Below, in pieces: positions 1 through 10,800 of a DNA stretch of 35,356 bases; the first letter of the stretch is position 1, and each line of letters opens with the position of its first letter. The notes under the pieces were generated by a model, which was given only the letters and a program-made list of their open reading frames with translations, did not search any database and was not told where the DNA came from. The stretch is taken from positions 1 through 35,356 of the forward strand of contig JAYMTA010000196.1 in NCBI GenBank assembly GCA_036897625.1, read 5' to 3'. The stretch comes from Pelargonium cotyledonis (lineage: Eukaryota; Streptophyta; Magnoliopsida; Geraniales; Geraniaceae). Position numbers and translations under genes: made by a program.

Positions 1-129
1 CTTCTTAACGAGCACAAAATTTGCTAATGAGTCAGGACTCAATTCACAACGTTGACTGAGATTGCACGAAAAGATATCTGACCATAAACATTCACAAAAA
101 AAAAACATTTATATTATTAGTTGTTTTTT

Positions 130-300
130 GGGATAACTCTTTTTTCGCTACCTATACTTTGACCGAATACTCAATTTAGTACTCAAATTTTTATTGTGCT
201 CAATTTAGTACTCAGACTATTATTTTGTACCAAATTTAGTACCCACCGTCTAATTCCGTCGATTTCACCGTTATTTGATGATGTGACAAACTGAGTTGGA
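130..300 (+). repeat. Left terminal inverted repeat of the MULE
   Basis: It pairs with the region near 1250-1446 on the opposite strand. It contains about three units of a 31-34 bp subrepeat (CAATTTAGTACTC-like), against about four in the right arm, so the two arms differ in length by roughly one unit. Confidence 0.7.
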
Positions 301-1249
301 CAATTTTGAGTACGTGGCATTACTTGGCATACACATGGAAAATTGGTATTTTTGGACTAATTAATTAAAAAAAGAAAAAGAAATTTAATTTTTAATTAAA
401 AAAAAGAAATTATCTCTCTCTTCTCTTTTTTTTTTCCCCTCTCATTCCTTGTGACCATCACCATCAACCTTACCATGTAACCATCAAACAAAATAACGAA
501 AATTTGAACAACTCTAGAACGCAAATTTTCAAAACAAATTCTAAAATCAATTACAATTTCCAAACAAAACAAAGAAAATTGAATAATCTCCAACCAAAAC
601 AAAGAAAATTGAACAATTTCCAATCCATGAAAGCAAGCTTCATAATCCCTAAAATTTTGAACTCAACATTAATAATACATCACTATAATTTATTTGAAAG
701 AAAATAAGCATGAACCCAGCCCAGATCTGGTTCGATGCAGCTTGCCGGAGACGAAGCCGCCACGAGACCAAATCGGTTCCATGGGAGAGTCGAGACCACG
801 TCGGCGGAAGAAAGAGAGACGACAATATCATTGTCGCTGGAGCTTTCCGGCGGAAGAGGGAGAGTTTGAGTCAACCGGTCTTGAGCCCTCTGAACTCCGA
901 CAACTTGACTGATGGCCGGAGACCGGAGATCGAAAAGAAGGAAGAGGAAAAGAGAGGCTAGAAGGCATCCTAAATTCTTTATTTAATCTTAGTGTTGTTC
1001 TTTAAGGATTGTAGCCATCCTTTATTTCATTCTATATGGGATTGGTGAGCAAACCCAGTTTATCTTTTGGGATGAACAAAGAACAAAGAACAAAGGATTG
1101 TAATCGTTCTTTATTTTTGTTTTTGTTTTTATTTCGGTTTTTGTATTTTTTTTTGTTTTTAAATTCCAACTCAACAACTAAAATACACCTCAAAATCAAG
1201 AGTGGATGTCATTCACGTCAACGTCCACATTAGCGTCTACGTTAGCGAT

Positions 1250-1446
1250 CAGCATCCACGTCAACACCATTTAATAATCAAATTAACGGAAGGTAACGGT
1301 AGGTATTACATTGAGTATAAAATAAAAATATAGGTACTAAATTGAATATAAAATAATAGTCTAGTTACTTAATTGGATACAATAATAGTTTGATTACTAA
1401 ATTGAATATTCGGATAAGTTTTGGATACCGAAAAAAGGGTTATCCC
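1250..1446 (-). repeat. Right terminal inverted repeat of the MULE
   Basis: This is the reverse-complement partner of 130-300, with about four CAATTTAGTA-type subrepeats. The innermost part, read on the minus strand, contains CCGTTACCTTCCGTTAA, which corresponds to the CCGTCTAATTCCGTCGA block of the left arm. Confidence 0.7.
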
Positions 1447-1455
1447 TTGTTTTTT

Positions 1456-1798
1456 TTTTTTTTTTTTTAGTCTTACAGATGACTTGTTTTTTGACTTGTT
1501 CAAAAAAAGATTTTCAGTCAGCTGGATCATCTAATTTTGTTTGTTGGCCGATGATATGCAAATCAAAATTATTTTGTTAAGAAGATTTGTGATAACAAGA
1601 AATGAAAAAGAAGAGAACATTTATGAAATGATAATGATTAATGAAGTAAATTGAAAAAGAAGTGGACAAATGTAGTGAAAATGGGGGCTTTCGGCGGGTT
1701 CCTTTGGTTGATACACCATCCTATTCTTGCACTCTCTCATAGTCATAATAGCTCCATTTCACCTATTAATGGCAATAACCCACCATTTACTGCTTCTT

Positions 1799-1800
<2 letters not shown>
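1456..1800. other. AT-rich intergenic stretch upstream of the gene
   Basis: It begins in a long T-run and is AT-rich. Nothing coding was recognised. The last 100 bp may hold core promoter elements of the downstream gene, but no convincing TATA box was found. Confidence 0.4.
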
Positions 1801-1834
<34 letters not shown>

Positions 1835-2509
1835 CCAATAAAACCGCACGCATTCACTTTAGCTCTCTCTCTCCCTTGTCTCTCACACAGAGTCCCAAGA
1901 ACAATTTCTCTCCAAAGATTCCATTCCTGTTCTTTTCCATCTCCTTCCTGCAAATCCGGTCCCTTGCTAGCTAGGTAACTGCTCCCATCATCACTGCACC
2001 ACCTTCCCATTTTTTTATTCTCTCACTCTCGGCATTTGCTACTACTGTTTTAGTTTTTTTACGATTTTTTCTCTTACTGCTTCACAACTGCTCCACTGAG
2101 CCTGTCGTCATCATTTGGTGTTTTCTAGAATTACCCAGTTTCTACTCTGCCTTCATTTCCCAATAATTTCATCTGGGTTTGGCGTTAGCGTGCAGTAACG
2201 GTGGAGGTCTTGCAGATCGGAGGACACGAAGTGAGATTTGGCACGGTCGGCGGCGGTGGCGTTACTGGCAGCGATTTCGGTAGTCAGAGAGCGACGGCGT
2301 GTAGGAACCCCGGTTGATTTTCGGAGCAGAGGTGTTTGCTCAGATCTGGAACGGACGAGGCTTAATTTTCCGGCACTGATGGCAGCGCGTGATGACGCGT
2401 TCAGCATTTGATCGGATGGTTCGTTAGTGGGTTTTGATTGTGCATTCGGAGGAGAGTAGTCGGAGCTTTCGCCAGAGACGGGAAACCGAAAAGAGCAGGA
2501 GACTACTCT
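1801..2509 (+). promoter_or_regulatory. Probable promoter-proximal and 5' leader exon with (CT)15 tract
   Basis: A pure CT dinucleotide tract occupies 1801-1831. More pyrimidine-rich sequence follows, then a GC-richer stretch (about 2160-2500) typical of a plant transcribed leader. No TATA box was identified, and CT-rich plant core promoters often lack one. A good splice-donor context (GTGAGT) occurs at 2510, so this segment is read as a non-coding first exon. The transcription start cannot be fixed from sequence, so the left boundary is only the start of the CT tract. Confidence 0.45.
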
Positions 2510-2792
2510 GTGAGTGAGGAGCTGTTGAAATCAGAAGTATTTGTGAAATGTATTTGTTGTGTATTGCATTGCTTGATTTACAATTACAGATGAAGCATGT
2601 ATTTATAGACTTTACAATGTCTGTGATGGACAGTTCTTTCCTTCTATAATTCTCTGAAGTATAATAGTCTGCCTTGTTGAATACATGGTATTCAAATCTT
2701 CTTTCCTTGTTTCAGTGTTGCCATCCTAGGGAATTTGATTGTCTTTTTCTGATATATATTTGACTAAGATGGTGATTTGAACTCTGATGCAG
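2510..2792 (+). other. Candidate intron in the 5' leader
   Basis: The donor GTGAGT is at 2510-2515 and a candidate acceptor ends GATGCAG at 2792. Other AGs at about 2812 and 2840 could also serve. The interior is AT-rich compared with the flanking leader. Leader introns are common in long plant genes. This is an inference from splice signals and base composition. Confidence 0.4.
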
Positions 2793-2899
2793 TTATTCTG
2801 GGAATGTGTAGGCCAGGAATTGATTTAAGAATTATTCAGGCAAGGGAATGAGAGGGAAACCCTGATGTTATCAGGAAGCAATAGATTGATTGTCCAACA

Positions 2900-4889
2900 A
2901 TGTCAAGGGTTGCAAAGTGGAGGCTTGAGAAAACTAAAGTAAAAGTGGTTTTCCGATTGCAGTTCCATGCTACACATGTAAGTTTCCAGAGCAGGAATAA
3001 ATCTGTAAAATTGTTGGGAAGACTGGTTTTTCTTGGCTTCTCTGATCCCCGTTCTGCCTGCTGAATTTTGCATTCCAAGTATATTCTATGATGCATCAAG
3101 TTTTGATGATATAAAATGACTTTTTACTTTCTTAACTTTCTGTTCCACTGTTGACTTTAAGTTCTCATGAAATCATGGTATGAAAGAAAAAGAAAAAGTA
3201 GAGTAAAAAAAAAGAAGGAAGAATAAACAGAAATGAAAATGGATGGATGGAACTTCATTAGACCCCCATTGTTTTCTAGAAACAACTCTCAATATTCTTT
3301 CTGAATTTTCACTATTTTTGTATAGCAAGGATCAAATCACGGAAATATTTTTTGACCATAGGGAATATTCAGTCGTTTCTTCCCGCAATTTTTTGTATAG
3401 TTTTTGTCATCCAAAAATCAGAAAATAATTGGATAAATGTGGCAACATCGAATAATTACAATATGGGAAGGTATTTCTGTGAAACAAACAGAAACCTTAT
3501 TATATACAAGAAATTTGGAATGCTTGCTGCACTTGATAAATTAGGTATTGTTTGCTAGTATTAAGTTTTGCTATTTGCATTTTGCATGCAACTCCATCTG
3601 GCATATGTTCATTAAGTGTTACAAACCTTGGTGCACAAATTCCCTTCTAGGTAGTCAGCTGTGCCCCCTGGTTTAAGTTGTGGGGGTCGGGGACTACTGT
3701 TGAAAGTTCCTAGATGGGAATACCTTCGATGTCAGAAATTTGGTAGTAAAAGTTTTTCAGAGTACTAATACCTGAGCAAGAAAATATTTTACTAAAAGTA
3801 TCTTGTATAAAGTTGTCACTTCTTTTCTTCATCTGCACAAAGAACTGTTAATAGTGTGTGGATATGTTTCATATGGGGGCTGTTATTTCTGTTGTTCATG
3901 TTATACACTAATGGTACTTCTAGTAAGAGTTTTTACATAGTGGTGTGTGGTTAGTCATGTTTCATTTCTCCGTCCAACATTCAGGTTCCACAATCCGGAT
4001 GGGATAAGCTGTTTATATCCCTCGTACCCGCTGATTCTGGAAAAGCAACAGCAAAGACTAACAAAGCAAATGTCAGAAATGGGACTTGCAAATGGGCAGA
4101 TCCTATCTATGAAACTACTAGACTTCTGCAAGACACTAAAACCAAACAATATGATGAAAAGCTCTACAAGATTGTTGTGGCCATGGTAGCATTTCTTTTC
4201 ATTCACTTTATGCCATTTAAATTTTCATCCTTGGAATAATGTCAATCTGTGTTTCATACATGGAATTATACTGTCCTGTCTATTTTTTTTGGTCACCATG
4301 ATCTCAAACTGGTTGTTCTAGCCATTATATGCTTTTATCAGAGATTGAACTTGCCTGCTAAATTTCATTTCTAACAGGGTTCTTCACGGTCTAGCCTTCT
4401 TGGAGAGGCTAACATAAACCTCGCTGATTATGCTGACGCTTTGAAACCGTCTTCTACTGCACTAGTTCTCCAAGGATGTGACTCGGGGACGACATTACAT
4501 GTAAGAATTTCTGAATGATCTGTTATATTATCTTGATGTTGATGTTGATTTTGAGTTTAATTTTAATTGTTCATTGCCTAAGGGTTTATATATTATAATT
4601 CCTGAATAATGTTTTGCTGGTCATGTAATTTATTGCCAGGTTACAGTGCAGCTGCTGACTTCTAAGACTGGTTTCAGGTACCCCACCAAAACATGTAAAA
4701 TTCATGCTTTTCTCAAATTCAACCACTTCATATTTTCTTATTCTGTTGCTGATAATTACTTCTAGAGAGTTTGAGCAGCAGAGGGAACTCAGGGAGAGGG
4801 GCTTACAAACAACTTCTAGCCAAACTAGTCATGATGAATGTGCTGGTGGGAAAGGGTCGTCTTCGGAAGGGACCATCAATGATCAGATG
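2900..4889 (+). other. Exons 1-5 encoding the NT-C2 domain
   Basis: Five short exons (78, 201, 123, 38 and 124 nt) encode residues 1-188. Recognisable pieces include the basic strand KTKVKVVFRLQF, then GWDKLFISLVPADSGK, then NGTCKWADPIYETTRLL, then YDEKLYKIVVAMGSSRSSLLGE and ANINLADYADAL, and the strand TTLHVTVQLLTSKTGFREFE. This order is typical of NT-C2 domains. Acidic calcium-coordinating loops of classical C2 domains are not obvious, consistent with the calcium-independent nature suggested for this subfamily. Residues 170-188 and the start of exon 6 form a Ser/Gly/Glu-rich linker to the coiled coil. Confidence 0.8.
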
Positions 4890-7800
4890 GTAAATATTAT
4901 ACTTTTTTGGCATTCAAAACCTGGCAATATATGCTTTTCTTTGTTCATAAAATGAATTTGGGTCTTGGGATATTTGTTTGCACTTGGCATAGTATGAAGA
5001 GCATTTCCGGTTAAACTTGTGTATTTTGTAGTTTCAAGATATATGCTTTTAACTCTTCTTGGCTTTTGAATTCTCTATGGTGATTATTTTGTTATAGTCA
5101 TTGTTATTATGCATTGACAAATGCTTCTTCTTGGGTCTAGAGTTATACACTATATCTGCTGATAAAGATAGGCCAATTATTATTATTATTATGTGAAGGT
5201 TGTTTATCTTGCTTCCTCCTGACCTCAGCTGTGAAATCTGGGTTTCTTTTTAGTATAATGAAATATTGCATTGTTGGCAACGAATACTGAGATTGTGGGA
5301 AGAGCTCTCGAGTTTGATTCCCACTAAACACACCTATGGGGAGGGGTGAAGAGCCTTAACTGTGACTAAGGCCCGAACTGAATTAAACCAGTGGTTTACA
5401 CCAAAAATAAAAATAAAATAAATATTGCTTTTGACCAAATGGTTATTGAAGTTTGCCTCTTCATACGTATATCACCTGACATGAAATTGTATTATTATAT
5501 TACATATATTGGGCATATCTAGGAAAGAGAAATACAAGGATGTGGAAGTGGACTTGGGATCTCACCAACCCTTGTTATACCTGTACTAGGATATTACCAA
5601 TAGTTTTCCTGCTCAAGTATGATGTTCCTGGAGAACGCTAATCTCTGAGCTCCTATCAACATATGAAAAAATGACTAGAATCCTCCCAGGTACTAAACGT
5701 AAAGCATGCAAAAGGTTCCTAATTCCCCCCGAAATATTCTTCTGGCTGGGTTTTGTCAATTTATAATTGATATATAACATCATGAATCTTATTGCCTTGG
5801 AAAACATTAGATTATGAACATGTGTAATCTCTCCATCTACAATGTGTCAAAGATATAAACTGGTAACCAAGCAGGCTGGCTAAGTGCACTTGATTTTTTA
5901 AAATAGGAATACCTCCTTATATATTTTATACTGATATATCCAGAGAATTGTCATGGACCCTAGCAGCATGACTTCTGCATTAGCACTTGTGCTGCTGCCA
6001 CTTCTCTTATGATTTACCAAGGTTTTTTGACATTTGATTTCAACTGAGAAATGGTCTCTTATATTATATTTTTTTCTCTCCAAGCATAGGTCCATGCACG
6101 AGTTAGATTCAAACCAGAACCTAAAGAGCTACCTTCAGTTGAGCAGTTGGGGATAAATGACGAGTATGCAGAATTAGCTGTTGGATTTGATGGTTCTTCC
6201 AATACATCAGGAAGTTTATATGCTGACAAGCATGAAACTTCCAGTGCACATGAAATTGACAGTCTAAAAAGTACAATCTCTGGTGATTTAGGTGGACCTT
6301 CCCTCACCCAAAGTCCTCAACCAGAGAAAGTAGACCCATCCGATCATCGGTTTTTGGGACAAGGGACCAATGATTGGGTTCATGGCTGGAGTTCTGACTA
6401 TTCTGTGGATAATGAACTGGCAAGTGCTTATGAGGAGAATGGTAAACTTAGAGGAAGCCTGGAAGCTGCGGAGTCATCTATTTTTGAACTGAATCAAGAG
6501 GTAGCCTCCTTACAGAATTATGCCGATGAAATAGGAGCTGAAACAAGAAATTTTTCGCAGCAACTTGCTGCTGAGACTGTCTCTGGAGAAGAACTGGTAA
6601 AGGAAATTTCTTTATTGAAATCAGAGTGTTTGAAGCTTAAAGATGATCTTGTGCAGCACAAAAGGTCTTTAAACCCTCCATTTTCCAGCAGTGAAGCGTT
6701 TGAGACAGAGCAGAGTTGCTTATTTCAAGATTTAGAGCTTAAATGGCTCAAGGGGCTTTCAGTCATGGAGGATAAGATAAAAGAGCTTCAAAATAAAGCA
6801 GGCTTTGGATTCCATGAAAGGGATGCAATGTTCCTTCAATCGGACTTGGGGGAGTTGCTTGGTGTTCTTCAGGATCTCAGAAAAGGATCTGGACAGAAGA
6901 TGTCTACTCTCAGCTTAGTCCTTTCTGAGCGAGAACACTCGAAGGTAGTTGGAGAAACGAGTATGCTCAAAGGCGAACAATTTGTAACTGAAAACGGGTT
7001 TGATGCAGAGTTATGTCCACCAGAAAGTGTGCTTCATTGTCTCAGCATACCAGGAATTGTGTCTAGTGAATCTGATTCTGTAGATGCTACCAATGCAATG
7101 AAAGGAAAAATCTTTGAACTTCTAAGAGAATTGGATGAGTCGAAAGCTGAACAAGAAAGCCTTGTGAGAAAAATGGGCCAGATGGAGTGCTACTACGAGG
7201 CCCTTATTCAGGAGCTTGAGGAAAATCAACGGCAAATGCTGGGAGAGTTGCAGAATTTAAGGAACGAGCATTCTACTTGCCTGTACACACTTTCATCCAC
7301 CAAGAATGAGATGGAAGCAATGCGCCAGGATGTGAATGAACAGATGTTAAGATTTGCTGAAGACAAATGTGAATTGGAGTACCTTAACAAGGAGTTTGAG
7401 AAAAGGGCCAATACTGCCGAAGCGGCTCTAAAAAGGGCACGCTTGAATTACTCTATTGCTGTTGATCACTTACAGAAGGATCTTGAAGTGCTTTCTTTCC
7501 AGGTTTTGTCTATGTTTGAGACCAATGAGAATCTCATTAGGCAATCTTTTGCAGATTCTTCTGAACTAGGTTCTCAAGGGTTCTCAGATACTGTACGGAA
7601 CCAGCAACTTCCCTTGAAGGAATTTGGGAATTCCAAACTCTTGGAACTTCAAAACCAACATGAAGGGATAAGGAGGCAGCAGCTGGGTGGAGATTTGCTA
7701 TTAGAAGACCTGAAAAAAACTCTCCATGTGCAGGAAGAGCTGTATCAAAAGGTTGAGGAAGAGGTCTGTGAAATGCATTTGGCAAATGTGCATCTAGATG

Positions 7801-10800
7801 TGTTTTCAAAGACTCTACAGATATCTTTGCTTGAAGCAAGTGCTGACATTAGAGTTTTGAAAGAGAAATTGGACGAAATTACACAGCAGCTGGAGCTTTC
7901 TACTAAGTCCAACGAATCACTGTTACAAAGACTGCAGATTGCTGATGACGAAGTTCACTCTCTAAATGAGTACAATACCACCTGCATCGCTATGTGCAAT
8001 GACATGGCTTCACAGAAGCAAATGTTGGAAGCAAATTTACAAGATATTACCAGTGAAAATCGACTTCTTACTCAAAAAGTTACTGAATGGGAAGCCCTAA
8101 TGACAGAGTACAGAAGTTATGAGAGTAGATATGAGGCTTGCAGTGTGGAAAAAGCAGAGTTGGCAAATTTATTGAAAAAGGAAACTGTTGACCATAGAGC
8201 TCTTCAAAGTGAAGTTTCTTCTTTGCACGAAGCTTTGATATATGTGAAATCTGAATTTGATGAGCTGGCTTTGCGGAACCAAGACTTGGAAGCAAAATTA
8301 CAAGATTTTACTTGTGAAAATCAGCTTCTTACTAAAAAAGCTACTGAATTGGAAGCTCTAACATCAGAATACAAAAGTTTTCAGAGCAAATATGAAGCCT
8401 GCATTGGAGATAAAGTAGAGCTGGAGAATTTATTGGAAAAGGAAACTCTTGAAAATGATAATCTTCGAAATGAAGTTTCCATTTTGCAGAAAGAGTTGGA
8501 ATTTGTCAAATCTGAATTTGATGAGCTAGCTTTGAAGGACCAAAATTCTGAAGCAGATTTACAACATCTTACCTGTGAAAACAAACTTCTTTCTCAAAAA
8601 GTTATTGATTGGGAAGCCATAATGACAGAAAACAAAAGTTATGAGAGCAAATATGAGGCCTGTGCTGCCGAGAAAATGGAGTTGGTAGATTTATTGGAAA
8701 AGCAAACCATTGAAAATGGTAATCTTCAGAATGAAGTTTCTACTTTGCGAGAAGAGTTGGAATCTATCAAGTCTGAATTTGAGGAGCTGGCTTCTGCAAA
8801 AGAGAATTTGCAGAATATTGTCACCTTTCTGCAAGATAAGTTGTGGGATCTGTTAGCTTCATACAATGAACTTAATGAACTGTCTCTCTGCTGTAAACCT
8901 GTCCAGGATTTGGAGTCCAAAGACTTGCCAGCTATGGTGTTTCAATTGGAAGAGATCCAGCGCAAGACATGTGAAAAGATCCTTCAATTTGTGAGAGAGA
9001 AGAAAGGTCTGATTAGAGAAAGAGATTTGTCTCGAGAGTCCTTGAGCACCACAGAATCAGATGTTTTGGTAATCAAAGAAAAGTTTGAAAATGATATACA
9101 GGATGTCGTTCACAAACTAGGTGTGTATAGTTCCCTTCTTCAGAAACTTCAGTTAAAACTTGAAGCTGTTGCTGACAAAGTCAATGCAGTCACCGAGAAC
9201 GAAGACAAATATGTGCAGCAGCACCAAGAATTTTTTTCTGGTCTTGATCGATTGGACATTGAGCTGCAACAAACGACTTCTAGGAATGAAGCTCTTACTC
9301 AAGAAATCTTGGCATTAAAGACTGTAAGTGAGGAGCTTGAAAGGAGTGAGTTAACCATAGCAGAACTTTCGGAGAAAAATGGAGCTCTAATGACAGATCT
9401 GGAGAACAAAACTAAGGAATCTTCTGATCTTGTATTGGAGCTTAATGATCTGAAGGGAAGTTTGCAGTCTCTGCATGATGAGTTGTGTACTGAGAGAAGC
9501 TTGAGGGATGAACGAGAGAGTTCGGTTGCAGATCTTTCTTCTCAACTAAAAGAGAAGGATTGCCTGTCGAAACATTTTGACCAGCAGAAGACTGAGTTAC
9601 TCAATCTCAAGCAGCAGGTGACCGATTTAGAATTAGAGAAATCACGAGTCTGCAGTCTTTTATTACAATATGAGGAATCTTTCAAAAGTGTTAAAAGAGA
9701 ATCTTCTTCTGTTAATGGCTTAGAACTTCAGTTGTCTGAAATGTATGAATATTCGGTAGCTGCTGATATTATGCTTGCTTTCACCCAAAGCCAGTATAAG
9801 GCCCAGATGGAAGAGCTTGGTCAGCAACTTCATTCATCAGATAGTAACCTTGCAGAGCTTCATGAGAAACACCTTGAGTTAGAAACCCTACTTAATGGTT
9901 GTCTAGCTGGTGAAGCTCAATACATTGAAGAAAATTCAAGATTGTTAAGAAGTCTCGAATCTGTAAGATCTGAGTTAAAAGCCTCAATTTCTCACAATAG
10001 AGTGCTTCTTGATTCTAGCAGTCTTCTATCAGCTGAGCTTGAGGAATACAAGAATAGAGCGTCAAATTTGGAGGTTAGCTTTGCAGAGAATAAAAACCAG
10101 CATTCACTTGAGGTAGAAGAACTTAAGCGCATTGTGGTATGCTCCGAGGAAGAGATTGATAACTTGATCCTTTCTAATGAAGAGCTGGAAATTAAAGTTC
10201 TAGTACTCAAAGCAAAATTGGATGAGAATCAATCTCAGATTACCTTGGCAGAAAGATATAATGATGAATTCAGAATGCTGCAGAACCAGTGTAATGACCT
10301 TACGCGCAGGTTATCTGAACAGATTTTGAAGACAGAAGAATTTAAAAACCTGTCAATCCATCTGAAAGAGCTTAAAGACAAGGCTGAAGAGGGGTATCTC
10401 CAGGCTCGTGAAAAAAGAGAACCTGATGGGCCAACAGTTGCAATGCAAGAGTCCTTGAGAATTGCTTTTATCAAAGAGCAGTACGAAACCAGGCTGCAAG
10501 AAGTGAAACACCAGCTTTTGATCTCGAAAAGACACAGCGACGAAATGTTGTGGAAATTACAAGATGCGATTGGTGAAATCGAGAATAGGAAGAAGTCTGA
10601 AGCTTCACATTTGAAGAAAAATGAAGAGCTGGGCATGCAGATATTGGAATTGGAGGCGGAGCTGCAATCAGTACTATGTGACAAGCGTGAAAAGGTGAAG
10701 GCTAATGATCTAATGAAGGCTGAGTTGGAGTGTTCGTTGATAAGTCTTGAATGCTGTAAGGAAGAGAAACAAAAACTTGAAGTTTCATTGCAAGAGTGCG

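Larger units (their letters stand above)
130..1446. mobile_element. Non-autonomous Mutator-like element (MULE) with long TIRs
   Basis: The 1,317-bp element starts GGGATAACTCTTTTTTCG at 130. Its other end, read on the minus strand, starts GGGATAACCCTTTTTTCG. Both ends continue as similar arrays of a 31-34 bp unit containing CAATTTAGTA for about 170-200 bp. The identical 9-mer TTGTTTTTT flanks it at 121-129 and 1447-1455, the duplication length expected for Mutator-like elements; because the right flank is a T-run, the duplication is suggestive rather than unique. The interior (about 310-1200) has no recognisable transposase. Positions 700-960 are distinctly GC-richer and open in two plus frames (694-912 and 710-961), which could be captured host sequence (Pack-MULE) or chance. 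The superfamily assignment is inferred from TIR length and duplication size. Confidence 0.75.

Noticed and set aside
1651..1974. Open plus-strand frame of 107 codons across the CT tract
   Set aside because: Its length comes from the CT repeat and low-complexity leader; it shows no domain and lies in the presumed promoter and 5' leader.
3240..3560. Short plus-strand ORFs in intron 1
   Set aside because: They are AT-rich, share no known motif and lie between coding exons whose splice sites are strong.
3640..3720. GC-rich patch in intron 1 (CCCCCTGGTTTAAG and GGGGTCGGGG) resembling a tRNA/SINE B box
   Set aside because: No A-tail, no target duplication and only a weak B-box match; not enough to call a SINE.
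7537..7839. 100-codon minus-strand ORF in the large exon
   Set aside because: It lies entirely within the confirmed plus-strand coiled-coil coding sequence and has no homology signal of its own.
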